Shown here one piece after another: positions 50,521-58,828 of a DNA stretch of 64,000 nucleotides (position 1 is its first letter; each line of letters begins with the position of its first letter). Below the pieces are notes generated by a model. It had not been told where the DNA came from. It worked only from the letters and a program-made list of their open reading frames with translations, and did no database searches. This stretch comes from Kutzneria chonburiensis (GTDB lineage Bacteria; Actinomycetota; Actinomycetes; Mycobacteriales; Pseudonocardiaceae): assembly GCF_028622115.1 (NCBI RefSeq), contig NZ_CP097263.1:7874001-7938000 (forward strand). Direction: 5' to 3'. The position numbers and the translations under genes are program-made.

Positions 50521-51178
50521 GCCGTTCCCTGCCAACGTGATCGGCAAGTTGCCGCGGGTGACGTGCCGGGCGTGCGCGCACGCGCAAGGCCGGGTCTGTG
50601 GCAACCACCGCAAGGCCCGGTGCGGGGTCTGCGCGTCGTTCATCACCTCCGCTCACATCCACCTGGATTACGTCGGCCACGCTGAGGTGACCGATCGGCT
50701 GCTGGCGGTGGATCCGGAGTGGACGTGGGAGCCGCTGGCGCTCGACGCGCACGGGCTGCCGCTGTTCGACGGCAACGGCGGGCTGTGGATCAGGTTGACC
50801 ATCGCCGGGGTGACCCGCATCGGCTACGGCGCGGCCGACGGCAAGTCCGGCCCCGACGCGGTCAAGGAGGCCATCGGCGACGGCATCCGCAACTCGGGCA
50901 TGAGGTTCGGGGTCGCCCTGGACCTGTGGGGCGCGTCCGGCGCCGGCGCCGGCGAGCCCGCCGACGAGGCGGCCGACCCGCTGGCCGACACCGACGAGGC
51001 GGCCACCCTGCGCGCCAGCATCGCCACCGAGGCCACGGCCAAGGGCTACGCCCTCGACGACGTCGAAGCGGTGTTCGCGCGCAGCATGAACACCGACATC
51101 CGGGCCGCCAGCCCCGCGGTGCTGGCGGAGTTCCTGGCCGCGGTGCGCGGCTGGAAGCCGGCCGAGGGGGCGGCGTGA
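50489..51178 (+). CDS. RAD52/Sak-like single-strand annealing protein
   Basis: 229 residues from ATG 50489. The core IHLDYVGHAEVTDRLLAVDPEWTWEPLALDAHGLPLFDGNGGLWIRLTIAGVTRIGYG...KEAIGDGIRNSGMRFGVALDLW is the phage Sak/RAD52-type annealing protein, used in recombination and replication. A zinc finger-like CRAC...CGNH...CGVC precedes it. The C-terminal part (ATLRASIATEATAKGYALDDVEAVFARS) is helical. No exonuclease partner is seen next to it. Confidence 0.75.
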   Translation: MTPEQAKELRKPFPANVIGKLPRVTCRACAHAQGRVCGNHRKARCGVCASFITSAHIHLDYVGHAEVTDRLLAVDPEWTWEPLALDAHGLPLFDGNGGLWIRLTIAGVTRIGYGAADGKSGPDAVKEAIGDGIRNSGMRFGVALDLWGASGAGAGEPADEAADPLADTDEAATLRASIATEATAKGYALDDVEAVFARSMNTDIRAASPAVLAEFLAAVRGWKPAEGAA

Positions 51179-51465
51179 TCGACTGCGCCTTCTGCGACAC
51201 CGGCGAATGCATCATGTGCGGCACCGGCATTGACCACCTGTACGACCCGGACCTGTACGACGCCGACCTCTACACACCCGAGCCGTCGCCCTGGGCCAAC
51301 CACATCTTCGAGTTGAAGGTGGACGGCGAGGACTGCGCCGACGACGCGTGCGTGTGCCTGGTGCAGCTGCTGTCGGATGCCAAGCGGGAGACCGTGGCCT
51401 ACGGGTCCGGCGACGCGATGCGCTGGAACCCGTCCATGCCCATAGCCCGGTTCGGTCCGTCATGA
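51175..51465 (+). CDS. Cysteine-rich small prophage protein
   Basis: 96 residues, GTG 51175. CAFCDTGECIMCGTG looks like a zinc-binding knuckle. Acidic middle (LYDPDLYDADLYTPEP). Unknown role. Confidence 0.5.
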   Translation: MIDCAFCDTGECIMCGTGIDHLYDPDLYDADLYTPEPSPWANHIFELKVDGEDCADDACVCLVQLLSDAKRETVAYGSGDAMRWNPSMPIARFGPS

Positions 51466-51668
51466 CCCGCTGCGTGCACGACATGGTGCCGGAGTGGTGC
51501 GCGTTCTGCCTGCGGCTGCCTGACCTTCCCGACGACAACGACCACCGGCTCGCCACAGCGAGGCCGGACCCGACCGAATGCGCGCGGTGCGGCGGCAAGA
51601 TCCAGGAGGACGACGAGTTCGGCCGCGATCCCATGGGCGACTACGTGTGCTGGCGGTGCGTCTGGTGA
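51462..51668 (+). CDS. Small zinc-ribbon prophage protein
   Basis: 68 residues, ATG 51462. CVHDMVPEWCAFC and CARCGGKIQEDDEF...CWRC are two zinc-ribbon halves. Small zinc ribbons are common in phage early operons; target unknown. Confidence 0.55.
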   Translation: MTRCVHDMVPEWCAFCLRLPDLPDDNDHRLATARPDPTECARCGGKIQEDDEFGRDPMGDYVCWRCVW

Positions 51669-52018
51669 CCCCGCTCAACCCCGTCCAGATCGAGCAGGCC
51701 ATCCGCACCTGCGCCGACCGCATCCACCGCGGCGTCGTCATCGTGTCCAACGCCGAGGCCGCCGCCCGCAAGGCACGCCGGGACTACGACCTGGCCTACG
51801 CCTTGGCCTACAAGCACAGCGACGGCCCGGCGCACGAACGCCGCTACGCCGCGGAGATCGACACGGCCGGCGAACGCGCTGCCGCCGATGACGCGGAGCT
51901 GGCGTTCCGCCACGCGGAGCGCACCGCCAAGGCGGTCGAGGCGGAACTGCGGGCGTGGCAGTCGGTCGGGGCGTCGGTGCGGATGATGTACGGCGTGGAG
52001 ACCGGGGGCACCCGGTGA
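51665..52018 (+). CDS. Helical coiled-coil prophage protein
   Basis: 117 residues, GTG 51665. Long charged helix (VSNAEAAARKARRDYDLAYALAYKH...ERAAADDAELAFRHAERTAKAVEAELRAWQ). Resembles Mu/phage recombination-associated coiled-coil proteins in pattern only. Confidence 0.5.
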   Translation: MTPLNPVQIEQAIRTCADRIHRGVVIVSNAEAAARKARRDYDLAYALAYKHSDGPAHERRYAAEIDTAGERAAADDAELAFRHAERTAKAVEAELRAWQSVGASVRMMYGVETGGTR

Positions 52019-52410
52019 CCCGCAACCCGTTGCCGCGCCGGCCTGTTCCCCGCCGACTCAAGCGCCCCCGCATGGACCCGATCCTGCGCGCCTCGATCAT
52101 CGATCGGTCCGCCTACGGGTGCGACCTGTGCCGCCGCCCGCTGAGCGAGGACCGGTGGGAATGCCACCACCGGCAGCTGCGGGCCCAGGGCGGCAAGGAC
52201 AGCCTGGCCAACCTGTTGGCCCTGCACGACCGGTGCCACCAGTGGATCCACCACCACCCCGCATGGTCCTACGGCCAAGGCTTCCTCGTCCCGTCCTACC
52301 ACGACCCGCTGCTGTGGCGGGTGTGGCGCTGGCGCGCGGTGTGGATGGCCCCGGGCGCGGAGTGGGTGCTGGCCGACCCGCACCCCGAGCAGCGGGGCGG
52401 CGCAGCGTGA
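52015..52410 (+). CDS. HNH endonuclease-like protein
   Basis: 131 residues, GTG 52015. HNH pattern: CDLCRRP...WECHHRQLRAQGGKDSLANLLALHDRCHQWIHHHP. The zinc cysteine pair and catalytic histidines are present. A very basic N-terminus (RRPVPRRLKRPRM). May nick DNA for recombination. Confidence 0.8.
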   Translation: MTRNPLPRRPVPRRLKRPRMDPILRASIIDRSAYGCDLCRRPLSEDRWECHHRQLRAQGGKDSLANLLALHDRCHQWIHHHPAWSYGQGFLVPSYHDPLLWRVWRWRAVWMAPGAEWVLADPHPEQRGGAA

Positions 52411-52706
52411 CCCTGTTCGACAAGCCGAAGCCCGAGCCCACCGAGCTGAGCACCACGTTGGCCACCGCCGCCAACCGGCTGGCGGCCGGCCAGGTCGCCA
52501 AGTGGACACCGGTCCGGGTGCAGAAGCCGCGCCCGTGCCAGGAGTGCGCGCAGGTTCAGCACGAGAAGCACGGCCAGTGCCCGCCCCGCCGCCAGGCCCG
52601 ACACCGACGCCGCCACCCCCACGGCCCGGTGCTGGAGCTGTGCGACCAGCACGCGCTGATGTGGCGCGAACGCGACGAAGCCGACGCCACCCGGCGGCCG
52701 TCGTGA
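52407..52706 (+). CDS. Small basic zinc-finger prophage protein
   Basis: 99 residues, GTG 52407. CQECAQVQHEKHGQC and ELCDQHALMW form a likely zinc finger in a basic protein. Probably DNA-binding; unknown role. Confidence 0.55.
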   Translation: MTLFDKPKPEPTELSTTLATAANRLAAGQVAKWTPVRVQKPRPCQECAQVQHEKHGQCPPRRQARHRRRHPHGPVLELCDQHALMWRERDEADATRRPS

Positions 52707-53552
52707 CCGCCGCCTACGAGTTCGACGACGTCCACCAGCAAAGGGGGCAACAGACAGTGTGGTTTCGGGTGGACGACGCGTTCCCGGACAGCCGCAAGGT
52801 TCGCCAGCTCGGCGAGCACAAGGTCGGCGCGGTCGGCGTGTGGACGCTGTGCGGCATCTGGTCGGCCCGCACGCTGTCCGATGGGTTCGTGCCGGCCGAG
52901 ATCGTCCGGGGCTACGACGAGGGCGAGTTCTACGCCGCGAAGCTGGTCAAGGTGCGGCTGTGGAAGCGCGCGCGACACGATGGTGAGCAAGGCTATGTAT
53001 TCCATGACTGGGGCGACTGGAACCCCACGAAGTCCGACGTGATGGCGGAGCGGGAACGGTGGCGGCGCACCAAGGCCCAGCAGCGTAAGGCCCACAAAGT
53101 CCCGGATGTGTCCACCGTGGACTCCTCGGTGGACTCCACCGTGGACTCCACCGAGGAGTCCAGGGTGGTGTCCAAGCGCCCCGTCCCGTCCCGTCCCGTT
53201 AAAGAGAAAACCCCCAGAACACTTCGTGTTCTGGACCCCCAAGCGCGGCACCCGCATCCCCGACGACTTCGCCGCCACCGACGCCATGATCAGCTGGGCG
53301 CGGGAGAACACGCCGCTGGTCGGCTCGGCCGAGACGGCAACCTTCGTCGACTACTGGCGGGCGGCTTCCGGTGCCAGGGCGGTGAAAGCGGACTGGACGG
53401 CGGCCTGGCGGTACTGGATGCGCAAGGCCAACGCCGAGGCCGCACGCCGCACCAACGGCCGCGGCTACACCAGCGCGACCGATGCCAACATCGCCCAGTT
53501 CCTCGGCCGCGGCGGGCCGAACCTGCGCGCCCTACCGGGTGGTGAGTCGTGA
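52703..53552 (+). CDS. Phage replication (helicase-loader-type) protein, frame break
   Basis: About 282 residues, GTG 52703. The N-terminal domain (WFRVDDAFPDSRKVRQLGEHKVGAVGVWTLCGIW) resembles phage replisome organisers. The C-terminal domain (FVFWTPKRGTRIPDDFAATDAMISWARENTP...FVDYWRAASG...DWTAAWRYWMRKA) is a known C-terminal pattern of such proteins. The two parts are in different frames. The break is near 53207-53215 (AAAACCCCC); either one surplus base there, or loss of one CCCGT unit from the four in a row at about 53179-53198, would explain it. The linker repeats VDSTVDST. Confidence 0.7.
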
Positions 53553-54046
53553 GGGAACTGGAGGTCCGGGCGCTGCTGGCCACCTGCATGGCCTACGACC
53601 ACCGCCGCCCCGGGGACGCCGACCTGGCCGCCTGGACCGACGCCGCGACCCGCGGGCGCTGGACATTCGCCGAGGCCAACGAGGCGATTCGCCAGCACTA
53701 CGCGACCACCGCGGCGTGGATCATGCCCGGCCACGTGGACGCCCGCATCCGCGCCGGCCGCCAGCAGCCGCCCCGCGTGCCGGAGCTGCCGCCCGCGGCG
53801 CCGGCCGCCCCCAGCCACGTCCGGGCCATCGTCGACCAGCTGGCCGCCCGGCTCGGCTGGCGCCGGCCGCCGCCGGTCGACGGCGTCGAGGCGCTGGCCG
53901 TGCAGTGCCCGAGCTGCCTGGCCGCGGTCGGCCGGCCGTGCACCCGGCAGGTCACCCGCGGCCACCGGCGCGGCCAGCTGGTCGCGATGAACCCGCACCC
54001 GTCCCGCCGGGAGCTGGCCGCCCGCGCCGGCCCAGCACCGCCGTAG
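53549..54046 (+). CDS. Prophage protein with C-terminal zinc finger
   Basis: 165 residues, GTG 53549. Helical part (LATCMAYDHRRPGDADLAAWTDAATRGRWTFAEANEAIRQHYA) then a zinc finger CPSCLAAVGRPCTRQ...NPHPSRRELA seen in actinophage replication-region proteins. Probably acts with the replication protein upstream. Confidence 0.65.
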   Translation: MRELEVRALLATCMAYDHRRPGDADLAAWTDAATRGRWTFAEANEAIRQHYATTAAWIMPGHVDARIRAGRQQPPRVPELPPAAPAAPSHVRAIVDQLAARLGWRRPPPVDGVEALAVQCPSCLAAVGRPCTRQVTRGHRRGQLVAMNPHPSRRELAARAGPAPP

Positions 54047-54090
54047 CGCCCGCCCACGTGCCCGTACAGCCATCGAAGGGAGCCACCCGC

Positions 54091-54324
54091 ATGGACACCA
54101 GCCGCTCGTCCAGCAGCAGCCCACCCAGCGCCGATCCGGCGACCTGGTCGGCGGCCGAGCTGGTCGCCGAGGCCGGCGCGTGTCTGGCCCGCCGGGTCCG
54201 GCACACCGCGGCCGAGACGCTGCTGCGCGGCATCGGCCTGGCCATCCTCGCCCGCTACCGCCAGCACGAGGCCACGGCCGCCGCCGTACGCGACGCCCTG
54301 GCCGACGCCAAGGCGGCCAAGTGA
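54091..54324 (+). CDS. Small helical prophage protein
   Basis: 77 residues, ATG 54091 with GAAGGGAGCC upstream. A Ser-rich start, then one helical segment (AAETLLRGIGLAILARYRQHEATAAAVRDALADAKAA). Unknown. Confidence 0.45.
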   Translation: MDTSRSSSSSPPSADPATWSAAELVAEAGACLARRVRHTAAETLLRGIGLAILARYRQHEATAAAVRDALADAKAAK

Positions 54325-54560
54325 CCACCCGGCGGCCGACCACCGGCCTGGTCTGGCTGGCCGTCACGGCGCTGGTCAGCCTCGCCTGGACGGTCAACTT
54401 CCTGGCCCCGTTCATCTGGCCGGCCTACCGGCCCGACCCCTCGATCACCAGCCTGTTCACCGTCGTGGTCGGCGGCGTCGTGGCCGTGCAGGTCGAGCGG
54501 GCCGACCGGCACCGGGCCGACGCCGGGCCGGACCACGACACCGAAGGAGATCCCCAGTGA
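54321..54560 (+). CDS. Small membrane protein, prophage
   Basis: 79 residues, GTG 54321 (4-bp overlap). Two hydrophobic helices (GLVWLAVTALVSLAWTVNFLAPF and SLFTVVVGGVVAVQV). Could be a holin-like or inner-membrane exclusion protein; not established. Confidence 0.5.
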   Translation: MTTRRPTTGLVWLAVTALVSLAWTVNFLAPFIWPAYRPDPSITSLFTVVVGGVVAVQVERADRHRADAGPDHDTEGDPQ

Positions 54561-54913
54561 CCACATCGGACCGTCCCCGCTCCTGGCTGCTGGTCTACCC
54601 GCGGGTGGCCGCCGCCGTGCTGATCATCCTGGGCGCGCTGTCGGTGGTGTCGGTGGCCGTGGTCGCCGTCCGGGAACGGCAAACCGTCCAGTGCCAGACC
54701 GGGATCAACAACGCGTTCCGCGACGCGCTGACCGAGCGCGCCGACGCCGCCGACACCGAACGCAACGCGCAACGTGCACTGTTCAAAGTGCTGTTGAACC
54801 CGTCGGCCACGCCCGCCGACCGCGCGGCGGCGTTGCACACCTACGCCAAGGGGCTGGCCGAAGCCGACGACGTGCGCGCCCGCCACCCGCTGCCCACCAA
54901 CACCTGCAACTGA
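54557..54913 (+). CDS. Single-pass membrane protein, prophage
   Basis: 118 residues, GTG 54557. One transmembrane helix (VAAAVLIILGALSVVSVAVVAV) and an outside helical domain with a cysteine pair (QCQTG, NTCN). Unknown. Confidence 0.5.
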   Translation: MTTSDRPRSWLLVYPRVAAAVLIILGALSVVSVAVVAVRERQTVQCQTGINNAFRDALTERADAADTERNAQRALFKVLLNPSATPADRAAALHTYAKGLAEADDVRARHPLPTNTCN

Positions 54914-54925
54914 CCGGGGGTGCCG

Positions 54926-55120
54926 ATGTCCGCAGTACCCCACGTGCTCGACGCGCTGGCCGTCGTCGCCCTCGTCAGCGGTGCGCTGACCTGGGTGTGG
55001 ATCGGGGATGCACGCTGGGCGGCCACCGGGCTGGGCGTGTCCGTGGTCCTGGTGGTCCTCGCCGCCACCCTGACCGCGCGGGCAGCTGCCCGCCGCCGTG
55101 ACCGGGGTGAGCGCCCGTGA
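54926..55120 (+). CDS. Small two-helix membrane protein, prophage
   Basis: 64 residues, ATG 54926 with GGGGG upstream. Hydrophobic throughout (HVLDALAVVALVSGALTWVWIG and GLGVSVVLVVLAATLTARAAARRR). Third membrane gene in a row; they may form one complex. Confidence 0.5.
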   Translation: MSAVPHVLDALAVVALVSGALTWVWIGDARWAATGLGVSVVLVVLAATLTARAAARRRDRGERP

Positions 55121-55890
55121 GGTGCGCGGTGCCCGAGTGCGGCCTGCCGTGCACCGACGCCCGGCTGTGCCGGACCTGCACGACCCGACTGGTGGCCGAG
55201 CTGCGCGCGGTGCCCGGCCTGGCCGACGACCTGGACGTGACGCTGTCGCGGCGGGACCGGCGCGGCGACCCGGTCGGCTACGTCCGCAGGAGCACGACCG
55301 GCGCGTTGCTGCCGTACAACCCGCGCGCGGCCCACGTCGCCGAAACGCTGGTCAACACCCTGTCGTCCTGGGCGCACCTGGTCGCCGAACGGCGCGGGCT
55401 GGACGTGGACGCCGACCGCACGGCCGCCGGGATGGCGCGCTGGCTGGCGGCGCACCGCGACGACGTGCGGCAGTGCGAGGACGCCGCGGCGATGTTCGAC
55501 GAGATCACCTACGCCACCGGCATAGCCCGCCGGTGCGTGGACGCGCCGGCCGAACGCGCCTACGCCGGACCCTGCGATGAGTGCGGCGCTGACCTGTACG
55601 CGCGGCTGGAGAGCCTCGATGTCCGATGTGTACGGTGCGCGACCGTCTACAACGTGAATGACCGTCGCAAATGGTTGCTGGACGCCGCCATGGACATGTG
55701 GCTGACCCCGGCACAAATGGCCCGCGCGCTGCCGGGGTTGATCTCCAGGCCGTTGACGACGGCGATGATTCAGGGATACGTCCGTAGGGGGCGGGTTGAG
55801 TCCCGAGTGGACACAGACGGTCACCGACGCGTCTCTGTTCGGGCCATCGTAGAACTGCTGCAAATCGTTACGCCCGAACACCATTTTTGA
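55117..55890 (+). CDS. Zinc-finger/winged-helix prophage regulator
   Basis: 257 residues, GTG 55117. N-terminal CAVPECGLPC...CRTC knuckle, a helical middle, CDECGADLYAR...CVRC zinc ribbon, and a C-terminal HTH (LTPAQMARALPGLISRPLTTAMIQGYVRRGRVESRVDTDGHRRVSVRAI) that looks MerR-like. Probably a late regulator. It ends the coupled early operon. Confidence 0.65.
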   Translation: MRCAVPECGLPCTDARLCRTCTTRLVAELRAVPGLADDLDVTLSRRDRRGDPVGYVRRSTTGALLPYNPRAAHVAETLVNTLSSWAHLVAERRGLDVDADRTAAGMARWLAAHRDDVRQCEDAAAMFDEITYATGIARRCVDAPAERAYAGPCDECGADLYARLESLDVRCVRCATVYNVNDRRKWLLDAAMDMWLTPAQMARALPGLISRPLTTAMIQGYVRRGRVESRVDTDGHRRVSVRAIVELLQIVTPEHHF

Positions 55891-55937
55891 CACCACCTTG
55901 ACCCGATCGAAGGAACGGGGCGCAAGCAACGTTTACT

Positions 55938-55958
55938 CCAAGCGAGTTAACTCCTTGG
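55938..55958. promoter_or_regulatory. Palindrome CCAAG(C)GAGTTAACTC(C)TTGG
   Basis: Core GAGTTAACTC is fully palindromic and the flanks extend it with one bulge. It lies 150 bp before the next gene. A related AGTTAA/TTAACT palindrome is at 59949-59963, so both may be sites for one phage regulator. Confidence 0.5.
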
Positions 55959-56088
55959 TGTGATGGGAGGTCTGTCTTGGTTGACCGAGAAAACACAGAG
56001 TGGTTGTGTCCGTCGGCATGTCTCCACAAGTCGGCAACTTTCGGACAAGTCCGGGTGTCGGGTTGCCCTACGGAAGGGAGCCCTGTCC

Positions 56089-57513
56089 GTGAGCGTTGCC
56101 ATGGCGCGTGAGGAGTTGCCGCCGCTGGGACGGAAGATCCGGCGGGCGGTGCTGTACTACCGCGGCGCCGAGCGCGCAGAACGGTCAGCGCAACCGTTGG
56201 GACTGCACATGCTGCGGAACCACTGCGCAGACCATCGCTACGCCGTAGAGAAAACGTTCATCGACTACGACGAGGGCTACACGCTCGACCGGCCCGGCCT
56301 GGCCTCCATGCAGAGCTACGCCCTGCGGACGCGGCCGGACCTCGTGCTGGTGAAGGACTGGAACCACCTGGGGAAAAGGGAGGTTGACCGTGCGCGGATC
56401 GTGCAGACGCTGGCCGCCGTCGGCGTGCAGGTGGAATCCGTTAACGCCGTTGGTGATCCCCGACTCACCTGGCCCAGCGACGCACCACGTGGGCCGATGC
56501 GCGCATCCCGCCCCGCACAACCCGTGAATGGAGGCCCTGTGCCTACCGCAACCGCCATCCCGGCGCAGAAGACCGGCACGAAGCCGACCCTGGACTACGT
56601 GCCGCTGACCGGCCCCGTGCCGGCAGGCCACCAGCGCGGCGAGACGTTCATCCATGAAGACGTCCGCATCACCCCGGAGCTGGCCCAGCAGTTCCTGGCC
56701 GTCAACGCCGAGTTCAACCGGCAGTCCAGCCCCGACCTGGAACGCCAGATGGCCGGCGAGATGGAAGCCGGCGAGTGGGACGGAAAGTCCCCGGAGGGCA
56801 TGGTCTTCGACAACCAGGGCCGCCTCATCGATGGTCAGACACGTTGCCGCGCAATCATTCTGTCCGGCCACGACGGGCTGATTGTCGACGTCCACCACAA
56901 CTACGACCCCGAGGTGTTCGCGAAGCTCAACCGGGGCCGCAAGCGCACCACCGCCCACACCCTGCATAGCGCCGGCTTCGGCAGCGCCAACCACGTGGCG
57001 GCGTGCGTGAACCTCCTGGAGCGCTACCGGGCGTGCTTCGCCACGCCGCCCGTGCCGTACACGGAGTGGCGCAAGATGAAGCTGAGCTCGCAGCGCGTCG
57101 TGGACATCGCCAAGGCCACACCCGACATCGTCACCTGCCTCCAGCTGACCGGTCCACTGGCCAACCTGGTGAAGATGACCAAGACCGTCGGCGCGGTCGG
57201 CTACTACCTGATCCGCGAGGCGGCCGGCAGAGATCAGAAGCTGTTGGACAAGGCCGAGGAGTTCCTGGCGGGGGTGCTTGACCCGGTCGACGCGGGCGCC
57301 GGCCGCACCGACCCACGCACCGCCCTACACCGCAACATCACCCGCGCCAAGCTGAACGGCGTGAAGAAGTCGCACTCCGAACAGCTCGGGCTGTGGCTGC
57401 GCGCGTGGGAGATGTTCGTCAAGGGCGAGCAGACCAACGCGCTGAGTTGGCAAGACGGCCGTTCGGACATGCCCAGGGTCTACATGCCGGGGCGGGTGAG
57501 GCGCGGTAAGTGA
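56089..57513 (+). CDS. Dead-resolvase plus ParB-like fusion protein
   Basis: 474 residues from GTG 56089 (GGAAGGGAG upstream). Residues 20-130 match the serine-recombinase catalytic fold closely (YDEGYTLDRPGLASMQSYALRTRPDLVLVKDWNHLGKREVDRARIVQTLAAVGVQVESVN), but the catalytic serine is absent (YYRGAE) and the RLGR arginines are HLGK. The second part (ITPELAQQFLAVNAEFNRQSSP...VFDNQGRLIDGQTRCRAIILSG...AKLNRGRKRTTAHTL) is a phage ParB-like domain. GTG 56539 with GGAGG before it could start the second part as its own gene; one base fewer upstream would end the first at TGA near 56526. Confidence 0.65.
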   Translation: MSVAMAREELPPLGRKIRRAVLYYRGAERAERSAQPLGLHMLRNHCADHRYAVEKTFIDYDEGYTLDRPGLASMQSYALRTRPDLVLVKDWNHLGKREVDRARIVQTLAAVGVQVESVNAVGDPRLTWPSDAPRGPMRASRPAQPVNGGPVPTATAIPAQKTGTKPTLDYVPLTGPVPAGHQRGETFIHEDVRITPELAQQFLAVNAEFNRQSSPDLERQMAGEMEAGEWDGKSPEGMVFDNQGRLIDGQTRCRAIILSGHDGLIVDVHHNYDPEVFAKLNRGRKRTTAHTLHSAGFGSANHVAACVNLLERYRACFATPPVPYTEWRKMKLSSQRVVDIAKATPDIVTCLQLTGPLANLVKMTKTVGAVGYYLIREAAGRDQKLLDKAEEFLAGVLDPVDAGAGRTDPRTALHRNITRAKLNGVKKSHSEQLGLWLRAWEMFVKGEQTNALSWQDGRSDMPRVYMPGRVRRGK

Positions 57514-57755
57514 CATCCGACGGGGGGACAGATGCACTACGCGCACAGCTGGAGGACCAGGAAGCAACCGTCGTCGCCATCATCGGATGCGACGACGTCA
57601 GTCAGGGCGCTTACCAAGCGCTGAAACGGATCCTCGACCTCTGCGACCGCGAGACGTGGGACGCGGGCGGGCTGGGCGTGATCCTCGTCCGTGAGGTCCG
57701 CGACACCATCGCCGAGGCCCTTGACGAACACGACTTCGGGGGCACATGCGAATGA
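57510..57755 (+). CDS. Small prophage protein
   Basis: 81 residues, GTG 57510. Helical and acidic (DALRAQLEDQEATVVAIIGCDDVSQGAYQALKRILDL). Unknown. Confidence 0.5.
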   Translation: MTSDGGTDALRAQLEDQEATVVAIIGCDDVSQGAYQALKRILDLCDRETWDAGGLGVILVREVRDTIAEALDEHDFGGTCE

Positions 57756-57910
57756 GCGAACAGCCGCCGCCCGCCGACACCTTCCCGTGCAACGTCGTGC
57801 TGGTGTACCCGAACGGCAACGAGCTACGCGTGGTGATCACCAGCGTGGACGAGCTGGGGTACGCCGTGACGGCGGCACTCAACCGATGGCAACGTGAGGA
57901 AAATTCATGA
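57752..57910 (+). CDS. Very small prophage protein
   Basis: 52 residues, ATG 57752 to TGA 57910. Reads MSEQPPPADTFPCNVVLVYPN then VITSVDELGYAVTAALNRWQREE. Both ends overlap neighbours by 4 bp, which supports it. Unknown role. Confidence 0.6.
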   Translation: MSEQPPPADTFPCNVVLVYPNGNELRVVITSVDELGYAVTAALNRWQREENS

Positions 57911-58068
57911 ACAGGGTGTCCCTGGCGCTCGCGGCGATCGCCGCTGGCGTCGCGCTACTGGCCCTCGGGCTGGACGCGCTGATGAACAAGCTCGACGCCG
58001 CGCGCACCGCGGCCGGCGCCGTAGACGACCCCGGCGAACCCGTCGCGGGCAACTTCGAGAGGGGGTGA
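57907..58068 (+). CDS. Very small membrane protein, prophage
   Basis: 53 residues, ATG 57907 to TGA 58068. Helix VSLALAAIAAGVALLALGLDAL near the N-terminus, acidic tail. Unknown. Confidence 0.55.
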   Translation: MNRVSLALAAIAAGVALLALGLDALMNKLDAARTAAGAVDDPGEPVAGNFERG

Positions 58069-58236
58069 TCATGGCCTTACCCGGCTAGCTGTCGCCGGCA
58101 GGTGTACCCCACGTTGCGCCCGAGCTGGGCGACGCGTACGTTGGTGGAAGCTGGCGACAGGTGACAAACCTGTTGCAACGCAACACTTTCCCCGAAATTA
58201 CCACCGCTGGCCCGTTCCCCCAGTACGGGTTCAGCC
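58069..58236. other. Structured gap before the tRNA-like element
   Basis: No gene seen. CTGTCGCC (about 58087) pairs with GGCGACAG some 60 nt on, and CAGGT-N5-ACCTG forms a second stem at about 58159-58173. Might be an RNA leader or a terminator. Confidence 0.4.
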
Positions 58237-58316
58237 CCCGGCGTAACTCAACTGGCAGAGTCGCGACGCGCAGCACGCTGCCGCCGCTGTTGCGGGTTCA
58301 AGTCCCGCCGCCGGGC
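58237..58316 (+). tRNA. tRNA-like element with a non-standard anticodon arm
   Basis: Perfect 7-bp acceptor (CCCGGCG with CGCCGGG), D-arm ACTC-N8-GAGT with GGC in the loop, and T-arm GCGGG-TTCAAGT-CCCGC with the canonical TTCRANY loop. But the 30-nt stretch between them (58262-58291) cannot fold a 5-bp stem with 7-nt loop and has no U33. GCAGC (58270-58274) could pair with GCTGT (58286-58290) across an 11-nt loop. So it could be a phage tRNA with errors, a tRNA pseudogene or a mimic. No 3' CCA is encoded. Confidence 0.45.
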
Positions 58317-58414
58317 CGAGGCTGGCACATCTGACACGCCGCGCCCATGCCCCCATGCTGGGCGGAAGTCCTCCGAGGCGACATCGGCCACCGCCGCGGA
58401 TCGTGCCGGCCCAT

Positions 58415-58828
58415 CTAGCGCTCGGTCAGCCGGAGAATCCATTCCGCCTTCTCGTTTAGTTCCAGCTGGGCCTCCAGAACAGCCCCAGTCACCGCGAAGA
58501 CCAGCTTGTCCAATGCTTCGGGATCATGCTCAAGGTGGTATGCCGTCATCGCCATGAAGACGCGCCACTCGGCCTGGAACTTCTGGTCTGAGTCGAGGTC
58601 GCCGACAAGTTCCCAAGCGGGGCGATGCATGGCCTCGTCGGTCCGTACCAGTTGAGCTAGAACGACGATGCCCGCGCGCTGCCGTAGCAGCACTGCGGAG
58701 CTGAGTGCCTCGGCGGCCTGGAGGTAGACGGCCCAGCGGGACGCGCACTCGTGCCCGATGTTCACGGGGCCGTTGATCGTGCCGGCCTGCACGACGTTGT
58801 GCGCGCTACCGTTCAGCTCGTTGGACAT
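58415..58828 (-). CDS. RHIM-like amyloid-motif protein A
   Basis: 137 residues. Near the N-terminus NVVQAGTINGPVNIG fits the V-Q-A-G-x-I-x-G-x-V pattern of RHIM-like bacterial amyloid signalling motifs. A helical domain follows (CASRWAVYLQAAEALSSAVLLRQRAGIVVLAQLVRTDEAMH...MTAYHLEHDPEALDKLVFAVTGAVL). ATG 58828 is 7-8 nt after TAGGTT, so leaderless, and reads opposite to the phage genes. It is a paralogue of the gene at 59302. Probable lysogen-expressed defence or signalling protein. Confidence 0.65.
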   Translation of the reverse strand: MSNELNGSAHNVVQAGTINGPVNIGHECASRWAVYLQAAEALSSAVLLRQRAGIVVLAQLVRTDEAMHRPAWELVGDLDSDQKFQAEWRVFMAMTAYHLEHDPEALDKLVFAVTGAVLEAQLELNEKAEWILRLTER

